Below are positions 1 to 7,966 of a stretch of 17,043 nt of DNA, one piece after another. A program made the position numbers and the translations under genes. This DNA is from Oscillospiraceae bacterium. Lineage in GTDB: Bacteria > Bacillota > Clostridia > Oscillospirales > UBA929. The number at the start of each line of letters is the position of its first letter. Position 1 is the first letter of the stretch. The notes under the pieces were generated by a model. It made no database searches, had not been told where the DNA came from, and worked only from the letters and a program-made list of their open reading frames with translations. The DNA is taken from assembly GCA_031271325.1 (NCBI GenBank), contig JAISVY010000062.1, forward strand, positions 1 through 17,043, read 5' to 3'.

Positions 1-43
1 AAAAAAGCTGCCGAGCCTACAGTCGTTTGTCAGGCTCGGCGGC
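1..43 (-). terminator. Rho-independent terminator after pmbA
   Basis: Arms at 7-18 and 32-43 form a 12-bp stem (one G-U pair on one strand) around a 13-base loop. Read on the minus strand, the stem is followed by six T residues (complement of the A run at 1-6). This is the classic intrinsic terminator layout and lies about 90 bases past the pmbA stop, so it probably ends the tldD-pmbA transcript. Between it and pmbA a small 6-bp hairpin (91-105, TTCGGT/ACCGAA) is visible, with no T run and no evident role. Confidence 0.88.
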
Positions 44-133
44 ATGATTTCTTTGGCGTTGTCTTCGGCTATATGGCGGGAATGCTGTGTTTCGGTTGCA
101 CCGAACCCTGCTGAGAAAACAGAAAGATAACCG

Positions 134-1414
134 TTACCCCGAAATCGAGATGTTCTCCACCCTTGCCCACGGGCGCTTGTTGATCCCGGTGGAGAGCGTC
201 TCGCCGGATATGCCAGAAATGTTGTTGAAAAAATCCAAGAGGTTGCCCGAAATCATCGTCTCCTGCACCGGGCGGGAGATTTTTCCGTTTTCGATGTAGA
301 AACTGTTTTTCGCGACCCCGGAAAAATCGCCTTTGTCATTGGGCATTCCCCCGGAGAAACGGCCTACCATCAGCCCTCGCTTTACGCCGCAAATCAGCTC
401 GTTCAGGCTCGTTTCGCCCGGCTGAAGCGTGAGATGCTCGCCGTAGTTGGCGCTGCGCGGACGACCCAGCTTACGGGCGCTGTATTGATTCAGAAGGAAG
501 CATTTTAATATCCCGTTTTTGATCACGGTCATATCGTGCGTTCGGAACCCGTCCGGCGTGAGACGCACGCCGCTGAGTTCCGGGTCGGACGGATTGGATA
601 CAAAGGTGACGTTCTTCCCCGCGACGCACTGCGAAAATTTGTCTTTGAGCAGGCTGGTTCCGGCGATCAACGCACTCCCGGACAGATATACGTTTGCGTA
701 GTATCCGATCATACTCCCCAGCGGTTCCGGAGCGAAGATCACACTGCCGGTAAACTTATCGCCCAGCGCTTTCGCGCCCAGCTCGCGGACGCTCTGCTCC
801 ATGATCATTCCGGTTCCGCCGCGTTCTGTAAAGGGAACGCCGAGGTCGCGAAAGGTAGCGTAGGCATAGTTCATCGATCCGGTAACGTCCTGATTGCCGG
901 CGCTGAAGGTAAACCCGCAGCCGTAGTCGCCGCTCCGCGCGGTGATAAACACGCCGTTTGTGTTACCGACCGCTTGGGTTTTCGAAACGAATTCACAGCC
1001 GCCCTCCGCGATGCGGATTTCGGGCAGGCGTTCTTTTACGTCGTCTAAAAACTCATTCAAACGGTGAACCATCGCTTCGCGGTCGCAGACGGACGGACCG
1101 TCGTCGTAGGACGGAGCGCCGCTCTCCTGCTCCGCGATGCCGTTGGCTTCGTCCTCCTGCGCTCCCCTCGCCTGCTCCACCGCTTCGGCGGCGGCTTTTT
1201 CCAAATCCTGTAGCTGATTGACTGTCTGTGTTCCCTTACGCTTCCCCACCAACGCCGTTAAACTAAGGCTTGTGTTGAACGCGGTGAACATCCCTTCGAT
1301 CGGTCCCGCCTCCAGCGTAAGCTCGGTTTTTTCGGAGCGCGTCGCCCAACACTGCGCGCGGTCAGCACCCGCCGCGCTCAGCGCGTCTAAACATTGCTGC
1401 ACAATCTCACGCAT
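134..1414 (-). CDS. pmbA: TldE/PmbA-family protein, partner of TldD
   Basis: This is a 426-residue member of the TldD/PmbA (peptidase U62) family. In characterised bacteria TldD and TldE/PmbA form a cytoplasmic heterodimeric metalloprotease that degrades unfolded peptides and, in some species, trims ribosomally made modified peptides. The sequence has the family's C-terminal half with a conserved RLTPDGFRTHDM-like stretch and an NYGEHLTLQPGETS segment. It has no HExxxH motif, as expected of the non-catalytic TldE subunit. I chose the ATG at 1414, five bases after the tldD stop, because the longer reading to 1516 would run back into tldD and adds residues unlike the family. A GGGAGG lies about 12 bases upstream, inside the end of tldD. 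It is co-transcribed with tldD and is the last gene before the terminator. Confidence 0.9.
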   Translation of the reverse strand: MREIVQQCLDALSAAGADRAQCWATRSEKTELTLEAGPIEGMFTAFNTSLSLTALVGKRKGTQTVNQLQDLEKAAAEAVEQARGAQEDEANGIAEQESGAPSYDDGPSVCDREAMVHRLNEFLDDVKERLPEIRIAEGGCEFVSKTQAVGNTNGVFITARSGDYGCGFTFSAGNQDVTGSMNYAYATFRDLGVPFTERGGTGMIMEQSVRELGAKALGDKFTGSVIFAPEPLGSMIGYYANVYLSGSALIAGTSLLKDKFSQCVAGKNVTFVSNPSDPELSGVRLTPDGFRTHDMTVIKNGILKCFLLNQYSARKLGRPRSANYGEHLTLQPGETSLNELICGVKRGLMVGRFSGGMPNDKGDFSGVAKNSFYIENGKISRPVQETMISGNLLDFFNNISGISGETLSTGINKRPWARVENISISG

Positions 1415-1419
1415 GTTTA

Positions 1420-2805
1420 TTATTCGCCTCCCACGTTGATCCGGCACAGTACGGCCGGACCGCCCATACCGACGACCATCATTTGTTTCTTGCCGCACGT
1501 ACCGGATGCTATCCATTGTAAATCGTCACTGACTCCGGTGACGGTTTTCAACATCTCAAACGCAACCCCCGATACCGTCGTATCGGTCAGGGCGCGTCCC
1601 AGTTTCCCGTTTTTAATCTCAAACCCTAATCCCACGCCGAACATGAATTCCCCTGTCATGTCCGCCTGCCCGTTGGTCGGGTGGGACAGATAGTATCCGT
1701 CTTCAACCGAGGCGATCAAATCGGCGAGCTTGTCGCTTCCCGGCAGGATACAGGTATTGCGCATACGGATCAGCGGCTCGTCGGAGAAGGCAAACGCGCG
1801 GGCGTTGCCCGCCGGTTCCGCTCCGTACTCGTACGCCGTCCGGCGGTTATGCATATACCCTTTCAATACGCCCTTGTCAATCAATACGGCGTCTCGCGCC
1901 TCTACGCCTTCGTCGTCGGCGTAGACCGGGATGGGGCACGCCTGCCCGAACGCCGTGTGCGCGAAGTCGGTGATTGAGACCTTTTCGCTCGCCACCGTTT
2001 GGTTCAGCAGTTTACCGGCGACCGAACCGCCCCGCACGAGGTCGCACTCCACGGTATGCCCCACCGCTTCATGCGCCAGAATGCCGGCGAGGTCCGGCGC
2101 GAGGACGCAGGTCTTCACGCCGCCTTCGGGACGCACCCCTTCCCGCTTCTTCATCAGAGATTCGTAGCATTCGTCTATCGAACCGTACAGCGCGGCGGGA
2201 TCGCCGAAGAGGTCTTCATACTCCCCGCCGCCGCCCGCCGGCTCCATCATCAGGTCAACCGGCGCGCCCTCTTTCCCTTCGGCGGAGAACTGGACATAGA
2301 CGGTGGTGCGCGGCAGGAAGGTGTGCGCTTCCGCGCCGCCCGATACTGCGACGGTCTTTTCCATTGTGATGCCGCTCAGGACCACATGGCGGCTGACCAG
2401 CGCGGGATACTTTTTTTGTATGTAGCTGTCCAACGCACGGATAAAACCGAGTTTATCCGCCGCGCTTGCGTGGGGTTTTTCCTTGCGGGGCACCGAGATC
2501 CCTTTTGCATGAAAGCCTGTGTGCAGTTCCGGACCTTTGCGCCCCGTCTTGCCGCTCAGGAAGAGCGCGTTGCGCCGCGCCGCGTCCAGAACGGTTTTGA
2601 CGGATTCGGCTGTCTGCTCCGGTGCGGAGGCAAACCCCCACATCCCGGCGTTGACGCGGGCGGATACTCCCCCGGTGGTGTTGACCGTATTGACGGTCAG
2701 GTTTCCGTTCAGCATCTGGATGGCGGTGCTTGTGTTGGTCTGTGCGCGCACCTCCGCGTAATCGGCAATCCCGCCGAGCGCTGCGGTTAATTCCTTGGGT
2801 GTCAT
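1420..2805 (-). CDS. tldD: TldD-family metalloprotease, catalytic subunit
   Basis: This 461-residue protein is the catalytic partner of PmbA/TldE. The zinc motif HEAVGH (H245-E246-H250, the HExxxH form typical of TldD) is intact. C437, in the segment GTCGK near the C-terminus, is in the region where E. coli TldD carries its third metal ligand (family knowledge, not proven here). The family cuts unfolded or peptide substrates inside the heterodimer's chamber. The start at 2805 has a good ribosome binding site, GGGGAG, at 2811-2816. It follows the DUF6514-like gene by 13 bases and precedes pmbA by 5, so the three are probably one transcript. No RiPP precursor or modification enzyme is seen nearby, so a housekeeping peptidase role is the simpler reading. 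Identity is certain at family level; the substrate is unknown. Confidence 0.92.
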   Translation of the reverse strand: MTPKELTAALGGIADYAEVRAQTNTSTAIQMLNGNLTVNTVNTTGGVSARVNAGMWGFASAPEQTAESVKTVLDAARRNALFLSGKTGRKGPELHTGFHAKGISVPRKEKPHASAADKLGFIRALDSYIQKKYPALVSRHVVLSGITMEKTVAVSGGAEAHTFLPRTTVYVQFSAEGKEGAPVDLMMEPAGGGGEYEDLFGDPAALYGSIDECYESLMKKREGVRPEGGVKTCVLAPDLAGILAHEAVGHTVECDLVRGGSVAGKLLNQTVASEKVSITDFAHTAFGQACPIPVYADDEGVEARDAVLIDKGVLKGYMHNRRTAYEYGAEPAGNARAFAFSDEPLIRMRNTCILPGSDKLADLIASVEDGYYLSHPTNGQADMTGEFMFGVGLGFEIKNGKLGRALTDTTVSGVAFEMLKTVTGVSDDLQWIASGTCGKKQMMVVGMGGPAVLCRINVGGE

Positions 2806-2818
2806 AAAAACTCCCCTG

Positions 2819-3073
2819 TCATATGTAATAGTCTTCGATTATATCGTCCGCCGTGACCGGCGTGACGCAGCCGCGTACCAGCTTATCGAGCAGCAGCCCG
2901 ACGGACGCGCGGCTTGCCGAAAGGTTGGGTCTTGTCACCGTCTCTTCCCCCATCCGCACCTCTACGCCGTAGAGTTCGCAACCAATCCGCCCCGACGTTT
3001 CCGCGGTCAGCAATGAGTATGTAATCTCCGCCCCGTCCGGCAAATTCGCGCTGGCATAGATCTCTGTTTTCAT
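2819..3073 (-). CDS. Small DUF6514-like protein
   Basis: This 84-residue protein of unknown function has a pattern recalling DUF6514, small proteins common in Clostridia: a beta-rich N-terminal half, a central YGVEV segment, then a helical end with 'LLDKLVRGCVTPVTADDIIEDYY'-type features (leucine-rich helix, V-x-P, acidic DDIIED). No signal peptide or membrane segment is visible, so it is probably cytoplasmic. The start is supported by GGGAGGG, placed about eight bases before the ATG. It sits 13 bases upstream of tldD and probably shares its transcript; whether this reflects a functional link is unknown. The family assignment is from memory of the pattern and could be wrong, but the ribosome binding site, spacing and protein-like composition make it a real gene. 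Confidence 0.75.
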   Translation of the reverse strand: MKTEIYASANLPDGAEITYSLLTAETSGRIGCELYGVEVRMGEETVTRPNLSASRASVGLLLDKLVRGCVTPVTADDIIEDYYI

Positions 3074-3098
3074 CGAACAACCCTCCCATTTTAGAGAG

Positions 3099-3122
3099 AG
3101 TATACATCAGCGGAGCGGTCAA
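3099..3122 (-). promoter_or_regulatory. Weak promoter candidate for the DUF6514-tldD-pmbA transcript
   Basis: In the 67-base gap between plsC and the small gene, the minus strand shows TATACT at 3099-3104, a good -10 box, about 26 bases before the start codon. The only -35-like sequence, TTGACC at 3117-3122, is just 12 bases away, too close for a standard sigma-70 promoter. The call therefore rests on the -10 box alone. The same TATACT box occurs in the two better promoters at 10555 and 12357. Confidence 0.35.
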
Positions 3123-3140
3123 ATTCTGTCGGATGGTGGT

Positions 3141-3806
3141 TTACATAACAATTTTCATCATCTCTTTGCACAGTTCCGACAAACGCACCGTCTCCGCGCG
3201 GGTGTTTTCCTGCGGGAAGACCGGCGGCAGAACGGTCAGCGTCATCGGCGGCTGGCGTTTATAAAAAACCTTCTTTCTGTATGTAATCATCATCGGCACA
3301 ATCGGGACGCCAAATTTGCAGGCGTAGACAAACGCCCCCCGGGTAAACGGACGAAGCTCCTGACAATACGGTTCCAGATGCCCCTCCGGGAAGAAATGCA
3401 CCGCCCACCCCCGATTCAGCAACGTTTCTATACGTTTCTCGAAAACGAGAAACTCATTCGGCAGCTTGGGGACCGGGAAACATCCCAAGTGGCGGGTAAA
3501 GAAACCGATGACTTTGTCTTCCAGGTTTTGCGGAATCGAGGCGAAAACCATACGGCGGCTGCGCATCTGCGCCGATACCATCCCGCAGTCAAGGTGATGG
3601 ACATGGTTGCTGACCGTGATGATTCCTCCGGTCAGCCCTTTGAGGTTTTCCCGCCCCCTGACGCGAACCCTGAAAACAAAAAACAGAACTATGCGCAAAA
3701 CGGATACTACGAAGTGATAGAAGCAGGTATCGAACAAGCGGCGCGGAAGAGAAGGGTTCAGGTAGGGGTCGGTCTGCGCTTGCCTATTCCTGCGTTCGGT
3801 AGTCAT
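3141..3806 (-). CDS. PlsC-like 1-acylglycerol-3-phosphate acyltransferase
   Basis: This 221-residue member of the PlsC/LPLAT family transfers an acyl chain to lysophosphatidic acid or a related acceptor in membrane lipid synthesis. Motif I is NHVHHLD (H68 and D73, the HxxxxD catalytic pair) and motif III is FPEGH (139-143), a variant of the usual FPEGT/S. The VPIVPMMI stretch (167-174) fits motif IV. A hydrophobic segment at about 31-46 can anchor it to the membrane. The start at 3806 lies 23 bases inside the end of the glycosyltransferase gene, with GGAAG about nine bases upstream, so translation is probably coupled to that gene. The pairing suggests both enzymes act on the same lipid. The exact acceptor cannot be read from the sequence, so no gene symbol is given. 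Confidence 0.85.
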   Translation of the reverse strand: MTTERRNRQAQTDPYLNPSLPRRLFDTCFYHFVVSVLRIVLFFVFRVRVRGRENLKGLTGGIITVSNHVHHLDCGMVSAQMRSRRMVFASIPQNLEDKVIGFFTRHLGCFPVPKLPNEFLVFEKRIETLLNRGWAVHFFPEGHLEPYCQELRPFTRGAFVYACKFGVPIVPMMITYRKKVFYKRQPPMTLTVLPPVFPQENTRAETVRLSELCKEMMKIVM

Positions 3807-4944
3807 AGACCCATGCTTCCTGACGGTTGTCGGCGATCGCTTCGCGGAACATACGCTCTATCTTTTCGACGCATTCACCGATGGCATATTCTTTCCCGGT
3901 TTCGGCGTAAATGCGCTCCATTCCCTTTCGCTCTTCCTCGTGCTCAATCCAGTAGTCGATTTTCCCCGCCAAGTCCGCGCTGTCGCCCTGCCGGAACAGG
4001 CTCCGGTGATCCAGCGCGAACTGCGGCGTCGCCGATTTGGCGCTGTTGGCGATTACGGGCACAAGCCCGCTGGCAAACGCCTCAATACAGGAAATCGCCT
4101 CAATTTCAATGTCGGAAGCGTGGACATATAAATCGGTCATCGCAAGCAGGTCTTTCAGCGGCGCTTCCTCGTAAAACCCAATCGACACAGGGTTCGGCAG
4201 CGTCTTCCCCTCACGTGCGTAAAACTCGTGCCGCGGACCCTTCCCCGCCAGCATCAGCTGGATTCTATCCGCGTATTTCGAACGGCGTATCGCGTCGATC
4301 AGTACGTCCTGGCGCTTTTCCCGGGAGAGCCGGCCGATCATCAGCACGACGAACTTCCCTGCAAGCTCCGGGGTCTTGGGCAGTTTTCGGTAGGCAAACC
4401 CCTCCCCTACCCCGTTGGAGATCACATGAAGCTTCGCTTCGTAACCGTGGCGTTTTAACTCGTTCGCGATAAAGCGGCTCGGGCAGTGGATATGCGTAAA
4501 ACCGGCGTAGAAATTGTGCAAAACATCATAGAGCAGCCGGCTGGGCATGTCGAAACGGCTCAATCCGATGTTGTATGTAATGTTCTCCGGCTGCACATGA
4601 AACGCGGCGGTACTGGGCACCCCCATCTCGTCGGCCAGTTCTTTGCCCCGCGCCGACAACCAGAACGGGAAGAGAAAGTGCGCGACATCCGCCCAATCCA
4701 GCGCTCTGGTCAGTACCGAGTCGTCCGGTCTCGCGAGCACCATCCCCTGCTTGCGGATAATGCGGTTGAATCCGGGAATCCGCAGCGCGCGCACACAGTA
4801 GCGCGTTTCGTCGGAAGAGTCCCCCGCGCAGACGACGCGCACCTCGTGACCGCGCCGCATCAGTTCTTCGGCAAAACGCCGCGCCGAGATGGTCGTGCCG
4901 TTGTTAGCGCTGTCATATTGATCAATGAACAGCAAAATTTTCAT
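3784..4944 (-). CDS. GT4-family glycosyltransferase
   Basis: This 386-residue GT-B-fold retaining glycosyltransferase belongs to family GT4. The N-terminal NGTTISARRFAEEL segment (15-28) is the usual glycine-rich acceptor-side loop. GRLSREKRQD (204-213) carries the conserved R and K that contact the donor phosphates. The EX7E motif is E280 to E288 within DIEIEAISCIEA. No signal peptide is present, so it acts on the cytoplasmic face. The layout resembles GT4 enzymes that glycosylate diacylglycerol or build glycolipids, and the 23-base overlap with the following PlsC-like gene supports a lipid substrate, but donor and acceptor are inferences. The ribosome binding site AAGGAGG sits about seven bases before the ATG. 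The M3 peptidase gene ends 27 bases upstream, so it may be read through from there. Confidence 0.88.
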   Translation of the reverse strand: MKILLFIDQYDSANNGTTISARRFAEELMRRGHEVRVVCAGDSSDETRYCVRALRIPGFNRIIRKQGMVLARPDDSVLTRALDWADVAHFLFPFWLSARGKELADEMGVPSTAAFHVQPENITYNIGLSRFDMPSRLLYDVLHNFYAGFTHIHCPSRFIANELKRHGYEAKLHVISNGVGEGFAYRKLPKTPELAGKFVVLMIGRLSREKRQDVLIDAIRRSKYADRIQLMLAGKGPRHEFYAREGKTLPNPVSIGFYEEAPLKDLLAMTDLYVHASDIEIEAISCIEAFASGLVPVIANSAKSATPQFALDHRSLFRQGDSADLAGKIDYWIEHEEERKGMERIYAETGKEYAIGECVEKIERMFREAIADNRQEAWVYDYRTQE

Positions 4945-4971
4945 GTGTCGCCTCCTTGGCTGCGGATGCTG

Positions 4972-6663
4972 TTACTCGTCTTTGACCGGGTTTGCGTCGA
5001 GCCACGCCACCGCCGACGACGCGACCGTGCCGAGGCACCCTTCGGCAAACGGACTGGGCAGTTCCGCGCTTTCGATCAGCTCTGTAAACGTCTTCGTCCC
5101 CGCGAATCCGACGAAACGCAGATATTTCTCCCACGCCGCTTTGAAGTCTTTCTGCGATTCCGCCCAAAAGGTCAGCGCCATCGTCTGCGCCAGACAGTAA
5201 TCGATGTAGTAAAACGGGCGTTCATAGATATGCGCTTGAAGCTGCCAGCGCCGCCCCTCGCGGTAAAAGTCGAAGTCGTTGTCGAGGTAAGGGCGGTACT
5301 TCGCTTCCAGAGCAAGCCAGCAGGCGTTGCGTTCCTCCGGCGTCCAGCCGGGGTTTGCGTAGATGTTGTGTTGGAACTCATCCACCATCGCGCCGTACGG
5401 CAGGAAGGTCAGTGCGCCGGACAGATGGGCGTAGCGGTATTTCTCGGTCTGCCCTCCGAAGAAGCCTTCCATCCACGGCCATGTGAAAAATTCCATGCTC
5501 ATGGAGTGAACCTCGGCGGTTTCGAAGGTATAATCCTGCAGCGCGGTGGGGTAAATGTCGCGGGTGCGGTACGCGGCGAAAGCGTGTCCGGCTTCATGCG
5601 TCAAAACATCCACGTCGCCGGAAGTACCGTTGAAGTTGGCGAAAATAAACGGCGACTTGAACAATGGAAACGTAATGCAGTATCCGCCGACCGATTTTCC
5701 CTTGCGGGTCAGCACGTCAAACAGCTCGTTAGCCAGCATGAAGCTAAAAAATTCCTCCGTCTCCGGCGACAGCTCGCGGTACATGGTTTTCCCGTGCGCA
5801 AAGATATCGTCCGGCGACCCCTGCGGTTTGGCGTTGCCGGAGAGGAAATTCAGCGCGTCGTCGTAGACGGTGACCCGTTCGACGCCGATGCGTTCGGCCT
5901 TCTCCGCTTTCAGGCGTTCGGAAACAGGAACGACGTATTTTTGAATCTGCTCGCGGAAGGCGCTCACCATGTCCGCATCGTAGCAGTTCCGCGTCATCCG
6001 GTAGTAGCCAAGCTCGGTGAAACTCCCGTATCCCATCTTCTGCGCCATACGGACGCGCGTTTTAACCAATTCGTCAAAGAGACGGTCGAACTCGCCTTTT
6101 CGCTCCCCGCACCAAGCGGCGACAGCGGCGCGGGCTTCTCTGCGCGTTTGCCTGTCGGGGTTCTCGTGGAACGGACCCATTTGCGCGAGCGTATACGTTT
6201 CGCCGCGGAACGCGATCTGCGCGGAGGCGAGCAGTTTGCCGTACTCGGTGGACAGTTTGTTCTCTTCTTGCAGGTCGGCTATGATTTCCGGCGAAAAAGT
6301 CTTGAGCGAGATTTCTATATTCTGAAACAGCAGCGATCCGAATGTCTCTTCCATCGCCGCGCGGTGGGGCGAGGCGACCAGCGCTTTTTGAAAGTCCTGC
6401 GTGTACTCCTCGATCTCGGGGCTGGCTTGGTCGAAGTAACTTTTTTCCGCATCGTAAAACCCGTCGGCGGTGTCGAGCGTATGACGGGTATAGGCCAGCG
6501 CGCCCATCGTTGCGAAGCGGCCGGTCAACTCGTCATATTTGCGGTAGGCTTCAAACGCGTCCTGCGGTGTTTGCGCCGTTTTAACGGCTTCGGTCAGTGA
6601 GACCAGTGCGGCTTTGACAGCCTCCGGTTCGGGGCGCTCATACGGCATCTCGGAAAATTTCAT
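4972..6663 (-). CDS. M3-family oligoendopeptidase (PepF-like)
   Basis: This 563-residue cytoplasmic zinc metallopeptidase of family M3 cuts short peptides and probably takes part in peptide recycling or nutrition. The zinc motif HEAGH is at 356-360, with E357 as catalytic base. E384, in a TAEVHSMSMEF context, is at the distance expected for the third ligand. The family signature around the motif (DVLTHEAGHAF) and the aromatic-rich C-terminal catalytic domain (YERPFYYIDYCLAQ) are clear, and the length is normal. The start at 6663 has AGAGGA about eight bases upstream. It lies downstream of ddl, separated by an 84-base inverted-repeat element. No promoter was recognised there, so it may depend on read-through. 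A long open frame opposite to it on the plus strand is a compositional shadow. Confidence 0.92.
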   Translation of the reverse strand: MKFSEMPYERPEPEAVKAALVSLTEAVKTAQTPQDAFEAYRKYDELTGRFATMGALAYTRHTLDTADGFYDAEKSYFDQASPEIEEYTQDFQKALVASPHRAAMEETFGSLLFQNIEISLKTFSPEIIADLQEENKLSTEYGKLLASAQIAFRGETYTLAQMGPFHENPDRQTRREARAAVAAWCGERKGEFDRLFDELVKTRVRMAQKMGYGSFTELGYYRMTRNCYDADMVSAFREQIQKYVVPVSERLKAEKAERIGVERVTVYDDALNFLSGNAKPQGSPDDIFAHGKTMYRELSPETEEFFSFMLANELFDVLTRKGKSVGGYCITFPLFKSPFIFANFNGTSGDVDVLTHEAGHAFAAYRTRDIYPTALQDYTFETAEVHSMSMEFFTWPWMEGFFGGQTEKYRYAHLSGALTFLPYGAMVDEFQHNIYANPGWTPEERNACWLALEAKYRPYLDNDFDFYREGRRWQLQAHIYERPFYYIDYCLAQTMALTFWAESQKDFKAAWEKYLRFVGFAGTKTFTELIESAELPSPFAEGCLGTVASSAVAWLDANPVKDE

Positions 6664-6688
6664 TTGGTTTCCTCTCTTCTTTCGTAGT

Positions 6689-6772
6689 TAGGGGCTGCTA
6701 ATCAATACGGCTGTCACGCTTCACTACTCTTTTCGACCGGCAAATTCAGAATTTTTCGTTCAGCAGCTCTTA
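6689..6772. repeat. 84-bp inverted-repeat intergenic element between pepF and ddl
   Basis: The gap between the M3 peptidase and ddl is almost filled by an element with imperfect inverted ends: TAGGGGCTGCT at 6689-6699 and AGCAGCTCTTA at 6762-6772 (9 of 11 Watson-Crick, two G-T). The interior holds a 13-base dyad, AAATTC-A-GAATTT, at 6742-6754. The whole is flanked by direct repeats TAGTTAG at 6685-6691 and 6771-6777, which could be a target duplication; the right copy includes the ddl stop codon. Fifteen bases of the right end recur in reverse orientation at 17026-17040. This suggests a small dispersed or MITE-like element. No coding capacity and no clear terminator T run are present. Confidence 0.5.
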
Positions 6773-6773
6773 G

Positions 6774-7943
6774 TTAGTCTTTTCCCTTTAGCTCGGCGTT
6801 TGCCAGGATGTTCGTTTCGTAGGTGAAGGTGAGCTGTGTGCGGCGGCGCTGGCGGGCGAACGCCAGCTCGATCATTTCATCAAGCTGCGCCCGGAAAGGC
6901 AATCCGTCCGCTTCCCACAGGTAGAACGCCATCGAACCGGGGATGGTGTTCAGTTCGTTGACATACAGAACGTCGCGCATTGTGTCCCATAGGAAGTCCA
7001 CCCGCACCACGCCGGAGCATCCGAGCAGCTGAAAGGCTTGCACGGCCAAACTCTTCGCCTCGCCGGACTTATCCGCCGGGATGTCGGCCGGGATTACGCG
7101 CTTCTGCCCCGACATGCCGCTCTGCTTGTCGCCGCTCTTGCCGCCGGACTGATATTTATCCTGATAGGTTAAAAACTGCTCGGTCATCACCGGTTCTTCG
7201 CAGACCGAGGCGCGGGCTTGTTCGCTGTCGCCGAGCACGGCGCAGTTGACCTCCCGCATATGAATCAGAGCCGGTTCGATCAGCACACGCGGCGAGAACG
7301 TATACGCAAATTCCAGCGCGGCCTGCAGTTTTTCCCGGTTGTCGGCGCGGGATATACCGACACTGGAACCCAGATTCACCGGCTTGACCATCACGGGGTA
7401 CGGGAAATGCGTTTCCAGCGCGTTCAGCGCTTTTTCGGGCGCGCGGTTATACTTCGCGGCTTCCAGCACCAAGTCGTCCAAGACCGGCAAGCCCGCCGCG
7501 CGGAGCAGCGCCTTCGACACCGGTTTGTCCATACTGAGCGCGCCGGACAGCACGTCGCACCCGGTATACGGCACCCCGGTCATCTCAAACAGCCCCTGCA
7601 AACTGCCGTCCTCGCCGAACGTGCCGTGGACGGCGGGCAGGGCGACATCGATTGTGAGCGGCTTTTCGGCGCCGAACAGCTTCTTGGCGATGCTGTGCAG
7701 CGCAACCCGCCCGCCGGAGCGGATTAAGCACACCTGCCGCCCGTTTTCGAGCAGTGCCGGGATATTTTTATAGCACTCCAGCTTATCGAACCCCGAACCG
7801 GTGTACATGCCGCCGTCTTTGGCGATATAAACCGGCACGGCTTCATATTTTTCTTTATCCAGCGCGGCAAGAACCTGCATACCGGTGATGACCGATACCT
7901 CGTGCTCCACACTCTTTCCGCCAAAAAACACGGCAACCTGCAT
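6774..7943 (-). CDS. ddl: D-alanine--D-alanine ligase
   Basis: This 389-residue ATP-grasp enzyme joins two D-alanines to make the dipeptide at the end of the peptidoglycan stem. The N-terminal FFGGKSVEHEVSV (6-18), HGTFGEDG (106-113), GSSVGI (192-197) and NELNTIPGSM (329-338) motifs are all intact. The DKYQSGGK loop is present, with a few extra residues at about 268-280. The length fits the longer DdlA-like branch. I placed the start at 7943, not at the ATG at 8105, because the protein family begins here and an excellent AAAGGAGG lies just upstream. The extra codons would cover a structured intergenic element. It follows the MurF-type ligase, whose substrate it makes, so the two form a functional pair in cell wall synthesis. 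The motifs do not suggest a D-Ala-D-Lac (vancomycin resistance) enzyme, but no specificity residue was tested. Confidence 0.94.
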   Translation of the reverse strand: MQVAVFFGGKSVEHEVSVITGMQVLAALDKEKYEAVPVYIAKDGGMYTGSGFDKLECYKNIPALLENGRQVCLIRSGGRVALHSIAKKLFGAEKPLTIDVALPAVHGTFGEDGSLQGLFEMTGVPYTGCDVLSGALSMDKPVSKALLRAAGLPVLDDLVLEAAKYNRAPEKALNALETHFPYPVMVKPVNLGSSVGISRADNREKLQAALEFAYTFSPRVLIEPALIHMREVNCAVLGDSEQARASVCEEPVMTEQFLTYQDKYQSGGKSGDKQSGMSGQKRVIPADIPADKSGEAKSLAVQAFQLLGCSGVVRVDFLWDTMRDVLYVNELNTIPGSMAFYLWEADGLPFRAQLDEMIELAFARQRRRTQLTFTYETNILANAELKGKD

Positions 7944-7950
7944 CGACACG

Positions 7951-7957
7951 CCTCCTT
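7951..7957 (-). promoter_or_regulatory. Ribosome binding site that fixes the ddl start
   Basis: The minus strand reads AAAGGAGG here, seven bases before the ATG at 7943. This near-perfect Shine-Dalgarno sequence decides the ddl start against the in-frame ATG at 8105, which has none comparable. Confidence 0.85.
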
Positions 7958-7966
7958 TAATGGGTA

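Noticed and set aside
1999..2790. A 263-codon plus-strand frame opposite tldD.
   Set aside because: It has no domain or ribosome binding site and is exactly antisense to a gene with a clear HExxxH motif.
3141..4944. A sign of gene fusion or frameshift where the glycosyltransferase and acyltransferase genes overlap.
   Set aside because: Both proteins have normal ends and full motif sets; a 23-base overlap is ordinary translational coupling.
4486..6600. A 704-codon open frame on the plus strand opposite the M3 peptidase and the start of the glycosyltransferase gene.
   Set aside because: Its product is rich in Arg, His, Val and Phe with no recognisable domain, and it is fully antisense to genes with intact catalytic motifs. 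Codon bias of the real genes keeps the opposite frame open.
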